A stretch of DNA of 64,000 nt, from the NCBI GenBank assembly GCA_030373325.1, contig JAUCZB010000008.1:1-64000 (forward strand). The letters are read 5' to 3'. The notes beneath the pieces are model-generated. The model saw only the letters and a program-made list of their open reading frames with translations, made no database searches and was not told where the DNA came from. Source of the DNA: Cyanobium sp. CZS25K. Its GTDB lineage: Bacteria > Cyanobacteriota > Cyanobacteriia > PCC-6307 > Cyanobiaceae. The position numbers and the translations under genes are program-made. Positions 32,971 to 43,934 of this stretch are shown here, piece after piece (the first letter of the stretch is position 1; every line of letters starts with the position of its first letter).

Positions 32971-34575
32971 TCAGGGCTGCTGGCCGGTCTGCCAGCGCCG
33001 GGCGGCGGCGGCGTCGAGCACGTCGAGGGTCACCCCCTGCTGCACCCGCCGCTGGACGGGCAGCAGCAAGGGCTGTTGCAGGGTCCGGAGGTACTCGGTG
33101 GTGAGCCGCAGCAGCCCCGACTGCACCCGGGCCGGATCCACCCCCACCAGCTCCTCATCGAGGCGGAACAGCACCTCATCGGTGGCCGTCAGCCGCACAG
33201 GGGAGAAGTGGCTGCCGCCCTCCACCATCACCAGCCGACTGCGGGGATCCCCCCCCTGGAGAAACAGGCGCAGCTGCTCCTCGAGGGGGGGCGTCACCAG
33301 ATCGAGGCTGCCGCCGACCATCAGCATCGGCACCTCCAGGGACGCCAGCCCCCGCCGGGGCCAGAGCAGGCTGCCGAAGCCGTTGAACAGCACCAGTCCC
33401 CGCAGGTCGGCGGGAGGGTCGGACCGCTGCGGCAGGTCGATGCTTGCAAGCTGGCACTGCAGCAGCCGGGAGGGGTTGGCGATCGGCAGGCGGTCGAGGG
33501 CCTTGCGGCAGCGCTCCCCGAGGCCGGGTTCCGGTCTCACCCCTGCCGCCAGCAGGGCGGAGAGGGCCCCCATCGAATGGCCGAGGAGCACCACGCCCTT
33601 GCCCTGCACAGGCAGCTCGCCCCGGCGCTGGGCCGCCAGCACCGCCTCGATGTCGGCCAGCCGGAGAGCCAGCGTCTCGGCTCCCGGCGGGGGGCGCTGA
33701 CCGTCGAGGGCGGCCTTGAGGGCAGGGCCATCACTGCCGGGGTGCTGGAGCACCACCACCGGCCAGCCCCGTTCCGCCAGCTCGCTGGCCAGCCAGCCGA
33801 ACTGGTCGGCATTGCCCCCCAGCCCTGGCATCAGCAGCAACCAGGGAGGCTCCGGGGTCGCGTTGCGCTGCGGCCCCGCCATGGACAGCGCCGGCCAGAC
33901 CTCCAGGGGCAGGGGCTGCTGGCGGTGCCCCACCGCCAGCCCCTGGCGGTGGGGCCTCTTTGCGGTGCGATCCCCGAAGGCGAAGGGAACCGTGCGGCGC
34001 TCCGGCAGCGGCATGGCCTTGAGACGCTCCAGGGCGTGGCGCTGCAGGTCGATCTGCTGACGCCACTGCAGCGCCAGGTCGTAGAGGCCATCGAGCTGGA
34101 GGCTCAACCGTTGCACGGGCAGGGCCCGCAGCAGGCCGATGGTGGAGACGTCCTGGCGCGTCTCCAGCAGGCGCCGCAGGGTGGTCTGCAGCACGGCCGT
34201 GGTGCTGCGGCCGTCGCCGGTGGTGAGCAGGTCACCGAGGCGGGCCAGCATCTGGCTGCCGGCCCAGCTGTCGAGCAGCTGCTGGCCGAAGCTGGTGTCC
34301 CGCAGCAGGGGGGCCCGCAGCAGGGTCTTGAGGTCCCGGCGGCTGCCGGGATCGAGCAGGTCCAGCCAGACCGCCAGATCCCCTCCAGCGCCGCCGCGCT
34401 CGCCCGGGTTCCGGGACCAGCCGTCGAGCTGCTCGAGGCTCACCGGGATCTCCAGCCCGTCGAAACGGAGCTCCAGCACCTCCGCGGCGCCGGCCGGCGG
34501 CGCCAGGCCCGGCAGTGCGATCAGCAGACTGGCGAGCAGACCCTTGAGACGTTGAAGGCGGTGTGAAACAGGCAC
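32971..34575 (-). CDS. Secreted alpha/beta hydrolase with N-terminal DUF1400 domain
   Basis: This 534-residue protein has a signal peptide (GLLASLLIALPGLAPPAGA). A DUF1400 region follows (about residues 30-180, ELRFDGLEIPVSLEQLDGW). The alpha/beta hydrolase domain starts at LLLMPGLGGNADQFGWLASE, with nucleophile elbow VVLLGHSMGALSALLAAG and a late acid/base pair (GGSLDLVTPP, VEGGSHFSP). DUF1400-hydrolase fusions are typical of cyanobacteria and are annotated as predicted dienelactone hydrolases or lipases. The start overlaps the divergent MFS gene by 13 bp. Confidence 0.85.
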   Translation of the reverse strand: MPVSHRLQRLKGLLASLLIALPGLAPPAGAAEVLELRFDGLEIPVSLEQLDGWSRNPGERGGAGGDLAVWLDLLDPGSRRDLKTLLRAPLLRDTSFGQQLLDSWAGSQMLARLGDLLTTGDGRSTTAVLQTTLRRLLETRQDVSTIGLLRALPVQRLSLQLDGLYDLALQWRQQIDLQRHALERLKAMPLPERRTVPFAFGDRTAKRPHRQGLAVGHRQQPLPLEVWPALSMAGPQRNATPEPPWLLLMPGLGGNADQFGWLASELAERGWPVVVLQHPGSDGPALKAALDGQRPPPGAETLALRLADIEAVLAAQRRGELPVQGKGVVLLGHSMGALSALLAAGVRPEPGLGERCRKALDRLPIANPSRLLQCQLASIDLPQRSDPPADLRGLVLFNGFGSLLWPRRGLASLEVPMLMVGGSLDLVTPPLEEQLRLFLQGGDPRSRLVMVEGGSHFSPVRLTATDEVLFRLDEELVGVDPARVQSGLLRLTTEYLRTLQQPLLLPVQRRVQQGVTLDVLDAAAARRWQTGQQP

Positions 34576-35786
34576 AGGGAAGGGCCAGGGCGTGGTCCTG
34601 GTTCACCCAGTTTCCAGCAGCCCTGCGCGAAGTGGCCCTGATCCGCACGATCGCGATGCTGGGGGCGGGCGGCGTGCTCTATCTGACGCCGATGGTGTTC
34701 CACCACGCGGACTTCAGCGCCGGCCGCGTCACCGAAGGTCTGGCCCTGGCCGCCGTGGCGGGCACCCTGGGCCGGCTCCTGAGTGGTCTCCTGCTGGATC
34801 GGGGCCTGAACTGTGCCGTCCCGGTGCTGCTGGCGGCCCTGATGGCGATCGCCGGCGACGCCCGGCTGATGGTCGCCGGGTCCTATGGCGGCTACCTGCA
34901 GGGCCAGGTGCTGCTGGGTGTGGCCGTGGGCTTCTACTGGCCGGCGATCGAGCTGGCGGTGCCGCTCAGCTGTGCGCCGATGCGTTCAGGCCGGGCCTTC
35001 GCCCTGATGCGCAGCGCCGATGCCCTCGGCGTCGCCACCGGGGCCCTGGTCGGAGCCGTGCTCGCCTGGCGGGGATGGCTGCGGGGGATCTACGCCGTGG
35101 ACATCGTCTGCATGCTGGTGCTGCTGCTGGTGCTGATGCGCCAGGGGCTGCCGGATCCCAGGCCGCGGCAGCGGCTGGCGCACCCCAGCCCCTGGGGCGA
35201 CTGGCTCCCCGGCCTGACGCCGCTGCTGGCGATCGCGGTGCTGGCCACGGCGATGCTGGCCCTGATCCAGAGCGCCCTGCCCCTGGATCTGGTGCGGGGC
35301 AGCCTGCTGCGCCGGGCCTTGCCGGACAGTCTCGGGGCCCTCACCATCGGTCTCCAGCTGGGGCTGTTGGTGCTGCTCCAATGGCCGGTGGGTCAGGCCC
35401 TGGCCCAACGTCCGGTGACGACGGGTCTGAATCTCAGCCTGCTGTGCTTCACGGCCGGCAACCTGCTGCTGGCGGCCTCGGCCTTCAGCGAACGGGGCCT
35501 GGCGCTGCTGCTGCTGGCCCAGCTGCCCCTGGCCCTTGGGGTGGCCTCGTTCCTTCCCACCGTCACCGAAGCGGTGGTGGAATGCAGCCCGATCGAGCAC
35601 CAGGGACTGGCCCTGGCCCTGCTGTCCCAGTGTTTCGCCATCAGCGGCCTCGGAGCCCCGCTGCTCGCGGGCCGGCTGCTGGACGGGCAGGGCCATGGGG
35701 CCGGTCTCTGGCTGCTGATGGCCCTGGCCTGCCTCGGGGGTCTGCTGCTGGTGCGGCGCCTAGGTTCCGGCCGGGCGTTCGGCTGA
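34563..35786 (+). CDS. MFS transporter
   Basis: This 407-residue major facilitator has about 12 hydrophobic helices. The loop 2-3 motif appears as AGTLGRLLSGLLLDRGLN, a recognisable G-x-L-x-D-R variant. Helices include YLQGQVLLGVAVGFYWPAIELAV and LLSQCFAISGLGAPLLAGRLLD. The GTG start lies inside the 5' end of the opposite-strand hydrolase gene, so their promoters must interleave. Substrate unknown; drug efflux or a metabolite are both possible. Confidence 0.85.
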   Translation: MKQAQGRARAWSWFTQFPAALREVALIRTIAMLGAGGVLYLTPMVFHHADFSAGRVTEGLALAAVAGTLGRLLSGLLLDRGLNCAVPVLLAALMAIAGDARLMVAGSYGGYLQGQVLLGVAVGFYWPAIELAVPLSCAPMRSGRAFALMRSADALGVATGALVGAVLAWRGWLRGIYAVDIVCMLVLLLVLMRQGLPDPRPRQRLAHPSPWGDWLPGLTPLLAIAVLATAMLALIQSALPLDLVRGSLLRRALPDSLGALTIGLQLGLLVLLQWPVGQALAQRPVTTGLNLSLLCFTAGNLLLAASAFSERGLALLLLAQLPLALGVASFLPTVTEAVVECSPIEHQGLALALLSQCFAISGLGAPLLAGRLLDGQGHGAGLWLLMALACLGGLLLVRRLGSGRAFG

Positions 35787-35993
35787 GGCGGCCGCCTGCT
35801 TCTCGACCCAGGCCTCGTGGGGCAGGGGCTCGGTGCCGTATTCCCAGTCGTCGTAATCCGGATCGTTGCGGATCTGGCGATGGATCTCTTTCTGAGCCTC
35901 GAAGTTATGGGGATGCTCAGCCGGATTCCGGCTGGAATCACCGGCATCGCCAGGCGCCGGGGACGGGATCCCCGAATGGTTCGTTGCTGCCAT
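35760..35993 (-). CDS. Small conserved hypothetical protein
   Basis: This 77-residue acidic/polar protein begins MAATNHSGIPSPAPGD. It contains the helical core HNFEAQKEIHRQIRNDPDYDDWEYGTEPLP. No membrane or signal segment is seen. The conserved look of the DPDYDDWEYGTEPLPHEAW stretch suggests a real gene; the track version has a longer, unconvincing N-terminus. Its end overlaps the MFS gene convergently by 27 bp. Confidence 0.6.
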   Translation of the reverse strand: MAATNHSGIPSPAPGDAGDSSRNPAEHPHNFEAQKEIHRQIRNDPDYDDWEYGTEPLPHEAWVEKQAAASAERPAGT

Positions 35994-36027
35994 GGCCCTT
36001 CGCTCCTGCTCGGACCATCCTCGCCGA

Positions 36028-37194
36028 TCAGCCACCCCGCAGACCATCGAGACGGTCGGCGTAACCGGTGAGCTCGCCGTAGCCACGGCCCCGGAGCGGC
36101 CGCTCACCACGCTGCCCCTCGTAGCGCAGGGCCCCCTCCCAGTAGGTGGCCGAGGTGGTGATCAGTTCCTGGTCGGCCATTAGCGGGGTGATCGCCAGCG
36201 TGAGGTCCAGTCTTGGAACGCGGAGCGTCCAGGCCGCCGGATAGCGGGCACCGCTGTGGGGGCTGTGCCAGCGGCCGGTGACCGTGAGCTCGAAATCGTC
36301 GGCATCCAGCGCCACCTCGTCCTGGCCGTCGATCCAGCGGCCGCCGCTGAACGGCTCCTTGCTGCCGTCCTCCCCGCGCAGGCCATAGAGCATCAGGGCG
36401 GAGCCGTCGTCGAACTGGGCGGAGAACCAGTCCCAGCCGACGGTGCCAGGGCTCAGGACGCTGGTGGAGAACTCATGGTCCTTCCAGCTGACCCCGTGGA
36501 CGGCATGGGTGCGGCCCGCCACCGTGATCGAGCCGTCGGTGGGCTGCTGGACCAGGGAGTAATAGTGCGAGGCGTTGCCGGGTTCGGGGCCCTTGCGGCT
36601 GAGACCGTCCCGGCCCTGGAGCACGGGGGGCCGGCTCTGGCCGAGGCTCAGGTCGATGGCCATGGCACCGGTGCCGGCCCGCAGCCGCACCCGATCGGGA
36701 CCCTCGGCATCAATGCGCCAGTCGTTGAGCCACACCGCGTAGGGGTCGGACGCGGCCCCGGCCAGGCCCAGGGCGCCCCGGGCGAAGCGCTCCTCCTGCA
36801 GAAAGGTGTCGGCGGCGATGTCGCTCACCGTGACATGGGCGGAATACACCTGGGGGGTGCGCCAGGGAGACGACTGGCCGTCGTCAGCCGTTCCCCCTGG
36901 AGCCTCGGCCTGAAGGGCCTGGCGGAAGATCGTGAACTGGTACCCGAAGGGCCGACCTTCATCGCTTTCCAGGTTGCCTGTGTAGTACCACCACTCGGTC
37001 TGGTACTCGGGATGGGCGGCGAAATCGGCCGGGAAACGCCACGGACGGGGGGTGAGGGCGCGGACAAACCCCTCGGGCGCCGGCACCTCGCCCCATTGAA
37101 TGCTGCTCGCCCCGGCAGGGGACGGTCCGGCCAGGAGCAGCAGCGCAAGAGCCACCAAGGCCACCAGGATCCGCAGGGGACGGGAAGGCCTCAT
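36028..37194 (-). CDS. Lipocalin-like / carotenoid 1,2-hydratase-type (AttH-like) secreted protein
   Basis: This 388-residue protein has a signal peptide (ILVALVALALLLLAGPSPAGA). Next comes the AttH/CrtC-like double-lipocalin fold with the family hallmark HPEYQTEWWYYTGNLES. Further motifs are GYQFTIFRQAL, YYSLVQQPTDGSITVAG and SWKDHEFSTSVLSPGTVGWDWFSAQ. It shares an ATGA overlap with the upstream FtsX-type permease. The ATPase-permease-AttH order mirrors attEFGH-type operons, so it is probably a periplasmic lipid or hydrophobic-ligand-binding partner of the ABC system rather than a carotenoid enzyme. Confidence 0.85.
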   Translation of the reverse strand: MRPSRPLRILVALVALALLLLAGPSPAGASSIQWGEVPAPEGFVRALTPRPWRFPADFAAHPEYQTEWWYYTGNLESDEGRPFGYQFTIFRQALQAEAPGGTADDGQSSPWRTPQVYSAHVTVSDIAADTFLQEERFARGALGLAGAASDPYAVWLNDWRIDAEGPDRVRLRAGTGAMAIDLSLGQSRPPVLQGRDGLSRKGPEPGNASHYYSLVQQPTDGSITVAGRTHAVHGVSWKDHEFSTSVLSPGTVGWDWFSAQFDDGSALMLYGLRGEDGSKEPFSGGRWIDGQDEVALDADDFELTVTGRWHSPHSGARYPAAWTLRVPRLDLTLAITPLMADQELITTSATYWEGALRYEGQRGERPLRGRGYGELTGYADRLDGLRGG

Positions 37195-39823
37195 TCCTGC
37201 CGCAACGCCTCACTGATGTTCATGCGACCGAGGCGCCGGGCCGGGTAAAGGCCCGCCAGCACGGCGGCCCCCACCGCGATCAGAAGGGACTGGCAGAAGA
37301 AACGCGGTTCCAGGGCGATCTGCAGGGTCCAGCCGAAGGAGCGCACGTTGATCACGTGCACCAGCACCCAGGCCAGCACGAAGCCCAGGGGCATGGAGCA
37401 GACCCCCGCCACCAGGCCCATCAGGCCGGTCTCCAGCAGGGTAAGGCGCCCCAGCTGCCAGGGCGTCATGCCGGTGGCTCGCAGCACGGCGAACTCCCGG
37501 CCCCGCTCCAGCTGCAGGCTCATCAAGGTGCTGAGGATGCCGATGAAGGCCACCACCACGGTGAGCAGCTGCAACGCACCGGTGATGGCGAAGGTGCGAT
37601 CGAAGATCTCCAGCGATCCCTGCCGCAGGGAGCCGTTGGTCTGCACCAGCAGATTCTGGCGGGAGCGGAAGCCGTCCCTCAGCTCAGCGGCCACGGCTTC
37701 GGCATCCACGCCAGGGGCCAGGAACAGGCCCAGGGAGGCCACGCTGTCGTCGTGCCAGAGCTCCTCCACCTGGGAGCGGTCCATCAGCACACTGCCGCGA
37801 TCGGAGGAATAGTCGTAGAAGACGGCGATCACCGCAAAGCTGCGCTCACCGGCGGGCGTTTCCAGCGTGACCCGCTCCGGGATGGCTCGCCCCCCGTCCC
37901 GCAGGTAGACGGCCTCGGAGAGGATCACCCCCTCGCGGGCCTCCAGGGCGGCGAAGGGGTCGTCGAGACCCGGACGAATCCAGGCGTAGGGCCTGCGGCC
38001 GGCAGACACATCGCCCCCGGCGGCGATCAGGGTGATGTCCCGGTCCTGCTCGACCAGGTGCACATCGAAGTTGTTGTAGGTGACCATGGCCCGCAGGTCG
38101 GGACGCTCGGCAATGGCCGAGACAATGGCGGGATCCACCTTGCCCAGCACCCGGTTGGCCGTGGTGCTGGGGGGAGAGACGAACAGATCGGCCTGGAGGG
38201 TCTGGTCGAGCCAGCTGACCACCGTGCCCCGGAAGGAGCCGATCATGATCGAGAGGCCCACGATCACCGACACCGCCACCATCAGGGCCGCCACGGCCAC
38301 GGCGGTGCGGCTGAGGGAGCGCAGGATGTCGCGGGGGGCCAGGCGGGCCACCACCCCCAGGCCGCGGCTGGCCCGGCCCAGGGCCTCCATGGCGGCGACC
38401 AGCAGCGGTGGCATCAGCAGGGCGGCACCCATCAGCAGGGCGAACAGACCGGCGAAGGCGGGCACCAGGCCGCGGCTGTCCCAGCGGAGCAACAGCACCC
38501 CGAGGCTGCCGCTGAGGCTGGCCGCCAGCAGGAACCAGGGCAGCCGCCGCCGCCAGCCGGCCTCCAGGCTGGAGCGCTGCAGGGTCATCTGGGGCGGTAT
38601 GGCCATCGCCTCCCAGGCCGGCAGGGCGGAGGCCAGCAGCGCCGAGGCCACCCCCACCAGCATTCCCTTGGCCAGGGTGAACCCTGACAGGCTGATCTGC
38701 CGTACCGATACCACGAAGTAAAAGTCGTTGATCGTCTGGGTGATCAGCCCAACAACGGTGCGCCCCAGCACCACCCCCAGGCCCAGGCCCAGCAGGGACC
38801 CCACCAGGCTGAACAGGGCCGCCTCGCCCAGGATGAGGGCAAACAGCTGGCCCCGGGTCACCCCCAGGCAGCGCAGCACCCCGAACAGGCCGCGGCGCTG
38901 CACCACGCTGAAGGTGACGGTGTTGTAGATGAGAAAGATGCCCACCACCATGGCCAGCAGGCTCATGGCGGTGAGGTTGAGCTCAAAGGCGGCCGTCATC
39001 TGCTGCACGGCGTTGCCGCGCGCCGCGGCGGTCTCCAGCTTCAGCCCCTGGGGCAGCCAGGCCCTGAGCTCCATCTCCTGGGAGGGGGTGTCCAGGATCA
39101 GATCGATGTGACCCAGCGCCGGGGTCCCCCCTGTGCCTGCGGTGGCGAGCAGGTCCTGGGCGGTGGCGATGTCCACCAGCAGCAGCGTCTCCAGGCCCCG
39201 GCGCTCCAGGGCCCCATCGCTGCGGAGGCTGCCCACCAGCCGCAGGGCCGTTGTCCGCCCGGCCAGATCGAGATGCAAGCTGCCGGAGCCGTCGGCGGCG
39301 CCGGGATGGAGGCCGAAGCGCTCGGCGGCCTCGGCGGCGATCACGGCCGTGCCGGGCTCGCTGAGGAAGGGCACGAAGCCCCTGCCCCCTGCCTTGCCGC
39401 CGCCCCCCTGACCATCGCCGTCGCCGCCCAGCAGGCCCCGGAAGGGCGCCTCGCTGAACAGATCGACCCCCACGACCCGCATCAGTTCCCCGCCCAGTTC
39501 CTCGACCCTGCCGTAGCCCTCGATCACCGGGGCGGCGGGGATCTGCGGGAAGCGGCGGTGCAGCGCCACAAAGGTGGCATCGGGAACGCCACCGGGACCG
39601 ATGGCCACAACCCGGTGGGTGGTGCGGCCTGTGACGGCATCGGTGGAGAGGGCGAAGGCCCGCTGGGCCGAGCCACTGGCCAGGTCGATCGACACCAGCA
39701 TCGCCACCCCCAGGGCGATGCCCAGGATGCAGAGCAGATACTGCAGCGGGCGGCGACGCCAGCGCCGGGCCGCCAGTCGCCACAGGGGCCCGTTGCGGAC
39801 CACGGGCGGGTGATCCCCTGCGC

Positions 39824-39827
<4 letters not shown>
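37191..39827 (-). CDS. FtsX-like ABC transporter permease (AttF/G fused type)
   Basis: This 878-residue MacB/FtsX-type permease carries two permease modules. The N-terminal helix [20 protein letters not shown] is followed by a large periplasmic domain, three helices ([39 protein letters not shown]), a second anchor near residue 530 ([20 protein letters not shown]) and a C-terminal FtsX domain ([20 protein letters not shown]) ending [16 protein letters not shown]. Such proteins extract lipids or lipoproteins rather than import solutes. It overlaps its ATPase and AttH-like partners by 4 bp each. Confidence 0.9.
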
Positions 39828-40558
<731 letters not shown>

Positions 40559-40620
40559 TCACCAACAGACCTTGCGGACGTCACCACGGGAGCAGGACCA
40601 AGGTAAGGACGCAGCCCCGC

Positions 40621-41511
40621 TCACCGGGAGCCGCCGCCGAACCAGCGGGCCAGGGCCGACACGTCCTCATCCCCATAGCCGGCCGCGATCAGGTCGTCCT
40701 CCATCGCCGCCACCTGGGCCGCCACCGGCAGCCCCAGACCGCTGCCGGCGGCGGCCTCCAGGGCGATCGTCAGATCCTTGCGGTGCAGACGCAACCGGAA
40801 ACCGAGCGGGAACGCCCCCCGCAGCATGGAGCCGCCGCGGTGTTCCAGGGCCCAGGAGCCGGCGGCCCCGCCGACCAGCGCCTGACGGACCTGCTCCATC
40901 GGCAGCCCGAGCTTCTGCCCCAGGGCCATGGCCTCCGCCACGGCGGCGTAGCTGCCCGCCACCAGCACCTGGTTGACGGCCTTGGCCTCCTGGCCCGCTC
41001 CGACCTTTCCGAAGTGGCCGATCCGCCCTCCCACCGCCTCCAGCACCGGGCGGGCCCGCTCCAGGTCGCCGGCCTCACCCCCCACCAGAACCGAGAGAGT
41101 GCCGGCCCGGGCCCCCTCGGTGCCGCCCGTCACCGGAGCATCCAGGTAGGCCACGCCACGCTCGGCCAGGGCGGCGGCCATGGCGCGGGAGGACGACGGC
41201 GCGATGGTGGAGAAATCGACCACCAGGGCCCCGGCCGCCAGGCCGGTGATGGCGGCGTTGGCGGTGGCGCTCCCCTGTCCCAGCAGCACCTCCGCCACGG
41301 CCGTGTCGTCGCTCAGGCAGAGGGCCAGGATCCCGGCACCCCGCGCCGCCTCCGCTGGCGTGGCCGCCCGCCGGGCGCCGGCGGCGGCCAGGGGCAGCTC
41401 CCGTTCACGGCGGCGGTTGTGGACCGCGAGCGGCAAGCCCTTGGCCAGCAGGTTGGCCGCCATCGGGGTGCCCAAGGCACCCAGGCCGATGAAACCGACG
41501 GATGGGACCAC
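40621..41511 (-). CDS. NAD(P)-dependent beta-hydroxyacid dehydrogenase (3-HIBDH/GLYR family)
   Basis: This 296-residue enzyme has the N-terminal motif VGFIGLGALGTPMAANLLAK and substrate loop DAPVTGGTEGARAGTLSVLVG. The catalytic Lys is in GAGQEAKAVNQVLVAGSYAAVAE, and a C-terminal helical domain follows. Members reduce short semialdehydes (glyoxylate/succinic semialdehyde reductases, tartronate semialdehyde reductase) or oxidise 3-hydroxyisobutyrate; glyoxylate detoxification is plausible in a photorespiring cell. It starts eight bases after ychF ends. Confidence 0.88.
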   Translation of the reverse strand: MVPSVGFIGLGALGTPMAANLLAKGLPLAVHNRRRERELPLAAAGARRAATPAEAARGAGILALCLSDDTAVAEVLLGQGSATANAAITGLAAGALVVDFSTIAPSSSRAMAAALAERGVAYLDAPVTGGTEGARAGTLSVLVGGEAGDLERARPVLEAVGGRIGHFGKVGAGQEAKAVNQVLVAGSYAAVAEAMALGQKLGLPMEQVRQALVGGAAGSWALEHRGGSMLRGAFPLGFRLRLHRKDLTIALEAAAGSGLGLPVAAQVAAMEDDLIAAGYGDEDVSALARWFGGGSR

Positions 41512-41519
41512 GGCGTTGT

Positions 41520-42611
41520 TCAGACGTTGAACAGGAACTCCATCACATCTCCCTCGGCCACCACGTAGTCCTTGCCCTCACTGCGCAGCCAGCCCCGGTT
41601 GCGGGCCTCGGCCAGGGTGCCGGCCTCCAGCAGCTGGCCGTAGGCGATGGTCTGGGCACGGATGAAGCCGCGCTCGAAATCGGTGTGGATCACCCCGGCG
41701 GCCTGGGGGGCGGTCATGCCGGCGGTGATCGTCCAGGCTCGTGTTTCCTTTTCACCGGTGGTGAAGTAGGTGCGCAGACCGAGAAGGTGATATGTGGCAC
41801 GGATCAGGCTCTGCAGACCGCCTTCGCTCACCCCCAGGCCGGCCAGGTAGTCGGAGCGTTCCTCGGCGGCCAGGTCGACGAGTTCGGCCTCCACCTGGGC
41901 GGAGATGCGCACGGCTTCGGCCCCCTCCCGAGCGGCCAGCGCCTCCACGGCGTTCACCCAGGCATTGCCCCCGGCCAGGTCGTCCTCGCTGACATTGGTG
42001 GCGTAGATGATCGGCTTGGCGGTCAGCAGGCCGAGGGTGCGCACCAGGGTCTGCTCCTCCTCGCTCAGGGACACCCGGCGCGCAGCGCCACCCTGCTCGA
42101 GCTCCGCCTGCAACCGGGCCAGGGCTCCGTCCTCCAGCACGGCCTCCTTGCTGGTGCGCATCTGCTTCTTGAGCCGCTCGCGACGCTTCTCGATCTGGGC
42201 CAGATCCGCCAGCCCCAGTTCGAGGTTGATGATCTCGGCATCCCGCTCCGGATCGACGCTGCCGGAGACGTGGATCACGTCGTCGTCCTCAAAACAGCGC
42301 ACCACATGGACGATGGCATCCACTTCGCGGATGTTGGCGAGGAACTTGTTGCCCAGCCCTTCCCCCTGGCTCGCCCCCTGCACCAGTCCGGCGATGTCGA
42401 CGAATTCGACCCGGGTCGGCACGATCTCCTTGGAACTGGAGAGATCCGAGAGCTTCTGCAGGCGCTCGTCGGGCACCGCCACCACCCCCACGTTGGGCTC
42501 GATGGTGCAGAAGGGAAAGTTGGCCGCCTGGGCCTGGGCGTTGGCCACCAGAGCGTTGAAGAGGGTCGACTTGCCCACATTGGGCAGCCCGACGATTCCG
42601 GCTTTGAGCAT
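41520..42611 (-). CDS. ychF: YchF/OLA1-family ATPase
   Basis: This 363-residue member of the Obg-related family binds ribosomes and hydrolyses ATP rather than GTP. G1 is [20 protein letters not shown] and G3 is [19 protein letters not shown]4 is replaced by [10 protein letters not shown] (NxxE), the reason for ATP specificity. A TGS domain ends the protein ([17 protein letters not shown]). It is linked to oxidative-stress control in other bacteria. Length is normal. Confidence 0.96.
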   Translation of the reverse strand: MLKAGIVGLPNVGKSTLFNALVANAQAQAANFPFCTIEPNVGVVAVPDERLQKLSDLSSSKEIVPTRVEFVDIAGLVQGASQGEGLGNKFLANIREVDAIVHVVRCFEDDDVIHVSGSVDPERDAEIINLELGLADLAQIEKRRERLKKQMRTSKEAVLEDGALARLQAELEQGGAARRVSLSEEEQTLVRTLGLLTAKPIIYATNVSEDDLAGGNAWVNAVEALAAREGAEAVRISAQVEAELVDLAAEERSDYLAGLGVSEGGLQSLIRATYHLLGLRTYFTTGEKETRAWTITAGMTAPQAAGVIHTDFERGFIRAQTIAYGQLLEAGTLAEARNRGWLRSEGKDYVVAEGDVMEFLFNV

Positions 42612-42781
42612 CGGCGAAATCTAGGGGGCGCCCGACCAGGCCCTCTTCGGTCTCCCCCCATCCACAACCCCCAGGCGGGCACGCGAAACTGTCGGCAGCG
42701 ATCCGCCGGCCCATTCCCGCCATCACCCCCCTGCCGCCGGCTCCGCCTCCGACCCGGACCCCGCCACCGGCAGCCACGCCC

Positions 42782-43891
42782 TTGAAGGCGAAGCGCCGCG
42801 ACCGGCGCCGCCGTCTCTGGATCGGACTGGCGGTGGCCCTCGCCGTGCTCGTCTCGGCCGGCATCTGGCAGCGGCAACGGATGCAGAACGGACGGGACCT
42901 GGCCCCCTTCACCGTGGTGGCCCGCGAGGGATCCCTTCCCGGGGTGATCACCGCGAGCGGCGAACTGGATGCCGTCCAGCGGGTCAACGTCAGTCCCAAG
43001 CGACAGGGGCTGCTGATGGAGCTTCTGGTCGATGAGGGCGACCAGGTCCGCAAGGGCCAGCCCCTGGCCCGCATGGACGACGGCGACCTGCGCGACCGGT
43101 TGATGGAGCTGCAGGCCAACGTGCTTTCGGCGGAGGCGGAACAGCGCCGCAGCGACAGCGAGCTGCGCCGCAACGAACCCCTGTACCGCCAGGGGGCGAT
43201 CAGCCTCAACGACATGAACCGGTTCCGGGCCGAGGCCCAGGTGCGCCGCCTGGCCACTGCCGCGGCCCGCGAACGGCTCAAACAGCGGCTGGTGGAGCGG
43301 GACGAACTGATCGTGCGGGCGCCCTTCGACGGGGTGATCAGCCAGCGCTACGCCGACCCCGGCGCCTTCGTCACCCCCACCACCACCGCCTCCGCCACCG
43401 CCGGCGCCACCAGCTCTTCGATCGTGGAGCTGGCCGAAGGGCTGGAGGTGGTGGCGAAGGTTCCCGAGAGCGACATCGGCCGCCTGAAGGTGGGGCTTCC
43501 CGCCACGGTGCGGGTGGATGCCTTCCCGGACCGCCGCTTCCGGGCGACGGTGCGTCAGATCGCCCCGAGGGCTGTCAAGACCAACAACGTCACGTCCTTC
43601 GAGGTGAAGCTCCAGCTCGTCGATCCCGCCCCGGAGCTCCGCATCGGCATGACCGCCGACATCGATTTCCAGACCGGGACCCTGCAGGCCAGGACGGTCG
43701 TGCCCACGGTCGCCATCGTCACGGAGGACGGCCGCCCCGGGGTGCTGCTGGTGGGCAAGGGTCAGGAACCCACGTTCCAGCCGGTGGAACTGGGGGCCAG
43801 CAGCGGCAAGGACACCCAGATTCTCTCGGGCCTCGAGAACGGCACCCGGGTGTTCATCGATCTGCCTCCCTGGGCCAAGAAACGCCCTTGA
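42782..43891 (+). CDS. HlyD/RND-type periplasmic adaptor protein
   Basis: This 369-residue membrane-fusion protein has basic residues then one transmembrane helix (LWIGLAVALAVLVSAGIW), a lipoyl half-motif (QGLLMELLVDEGDQVRKGQPLARMD), a coiled-coil hairpin (about residues 110-180), the returning lipoyl half (RAPFDGVISQRYADPGAFV) and beta-barrel domains. The track start TTG is accepted; an upstream open stretch rich in proline has no ATG or GTG. Adaptor proteins link an inner-membrane ABC or RND pump to the outer membrane, but no pump gene is adjacent. Confidence 0.85.
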   Translation: MKAKRRDRRRRLWIGLAVALAVLVSAGIWQRQRMQNGRDLAPFTVVAREGSLPGVITASGELDAVQRVNVSPKRQGLLMELLVDEGDQVRKGQPLARMDDGDLRDRLMELQANVLSAEAEQRRSDSELRRNEPLYRQGAISLNDMNRFRAEAQVRRLATAAARERLKQRLVERDELIVRAPFDGVISQRYADPGAFVTPTTTASATAGATSSSIVELAEGLEVVAKVPESDIGRLKVGLPATVRVDAFPDRRFRATVRQIAPRAVKTNNVTSFEVKLQLVDPAPELRIGMTADIDFQTGTLQARTVVPTVAIVTEDGRPGVLLVGKGQEPTFQPVELGASSGKDTQILSGLENGTRVFIDLPPWAKKRP

Positions 43892-43934
43892 GTGATGGCG
43901 AACCGAAGCGCGCGGTGCGAACCGAAGCAATGGC

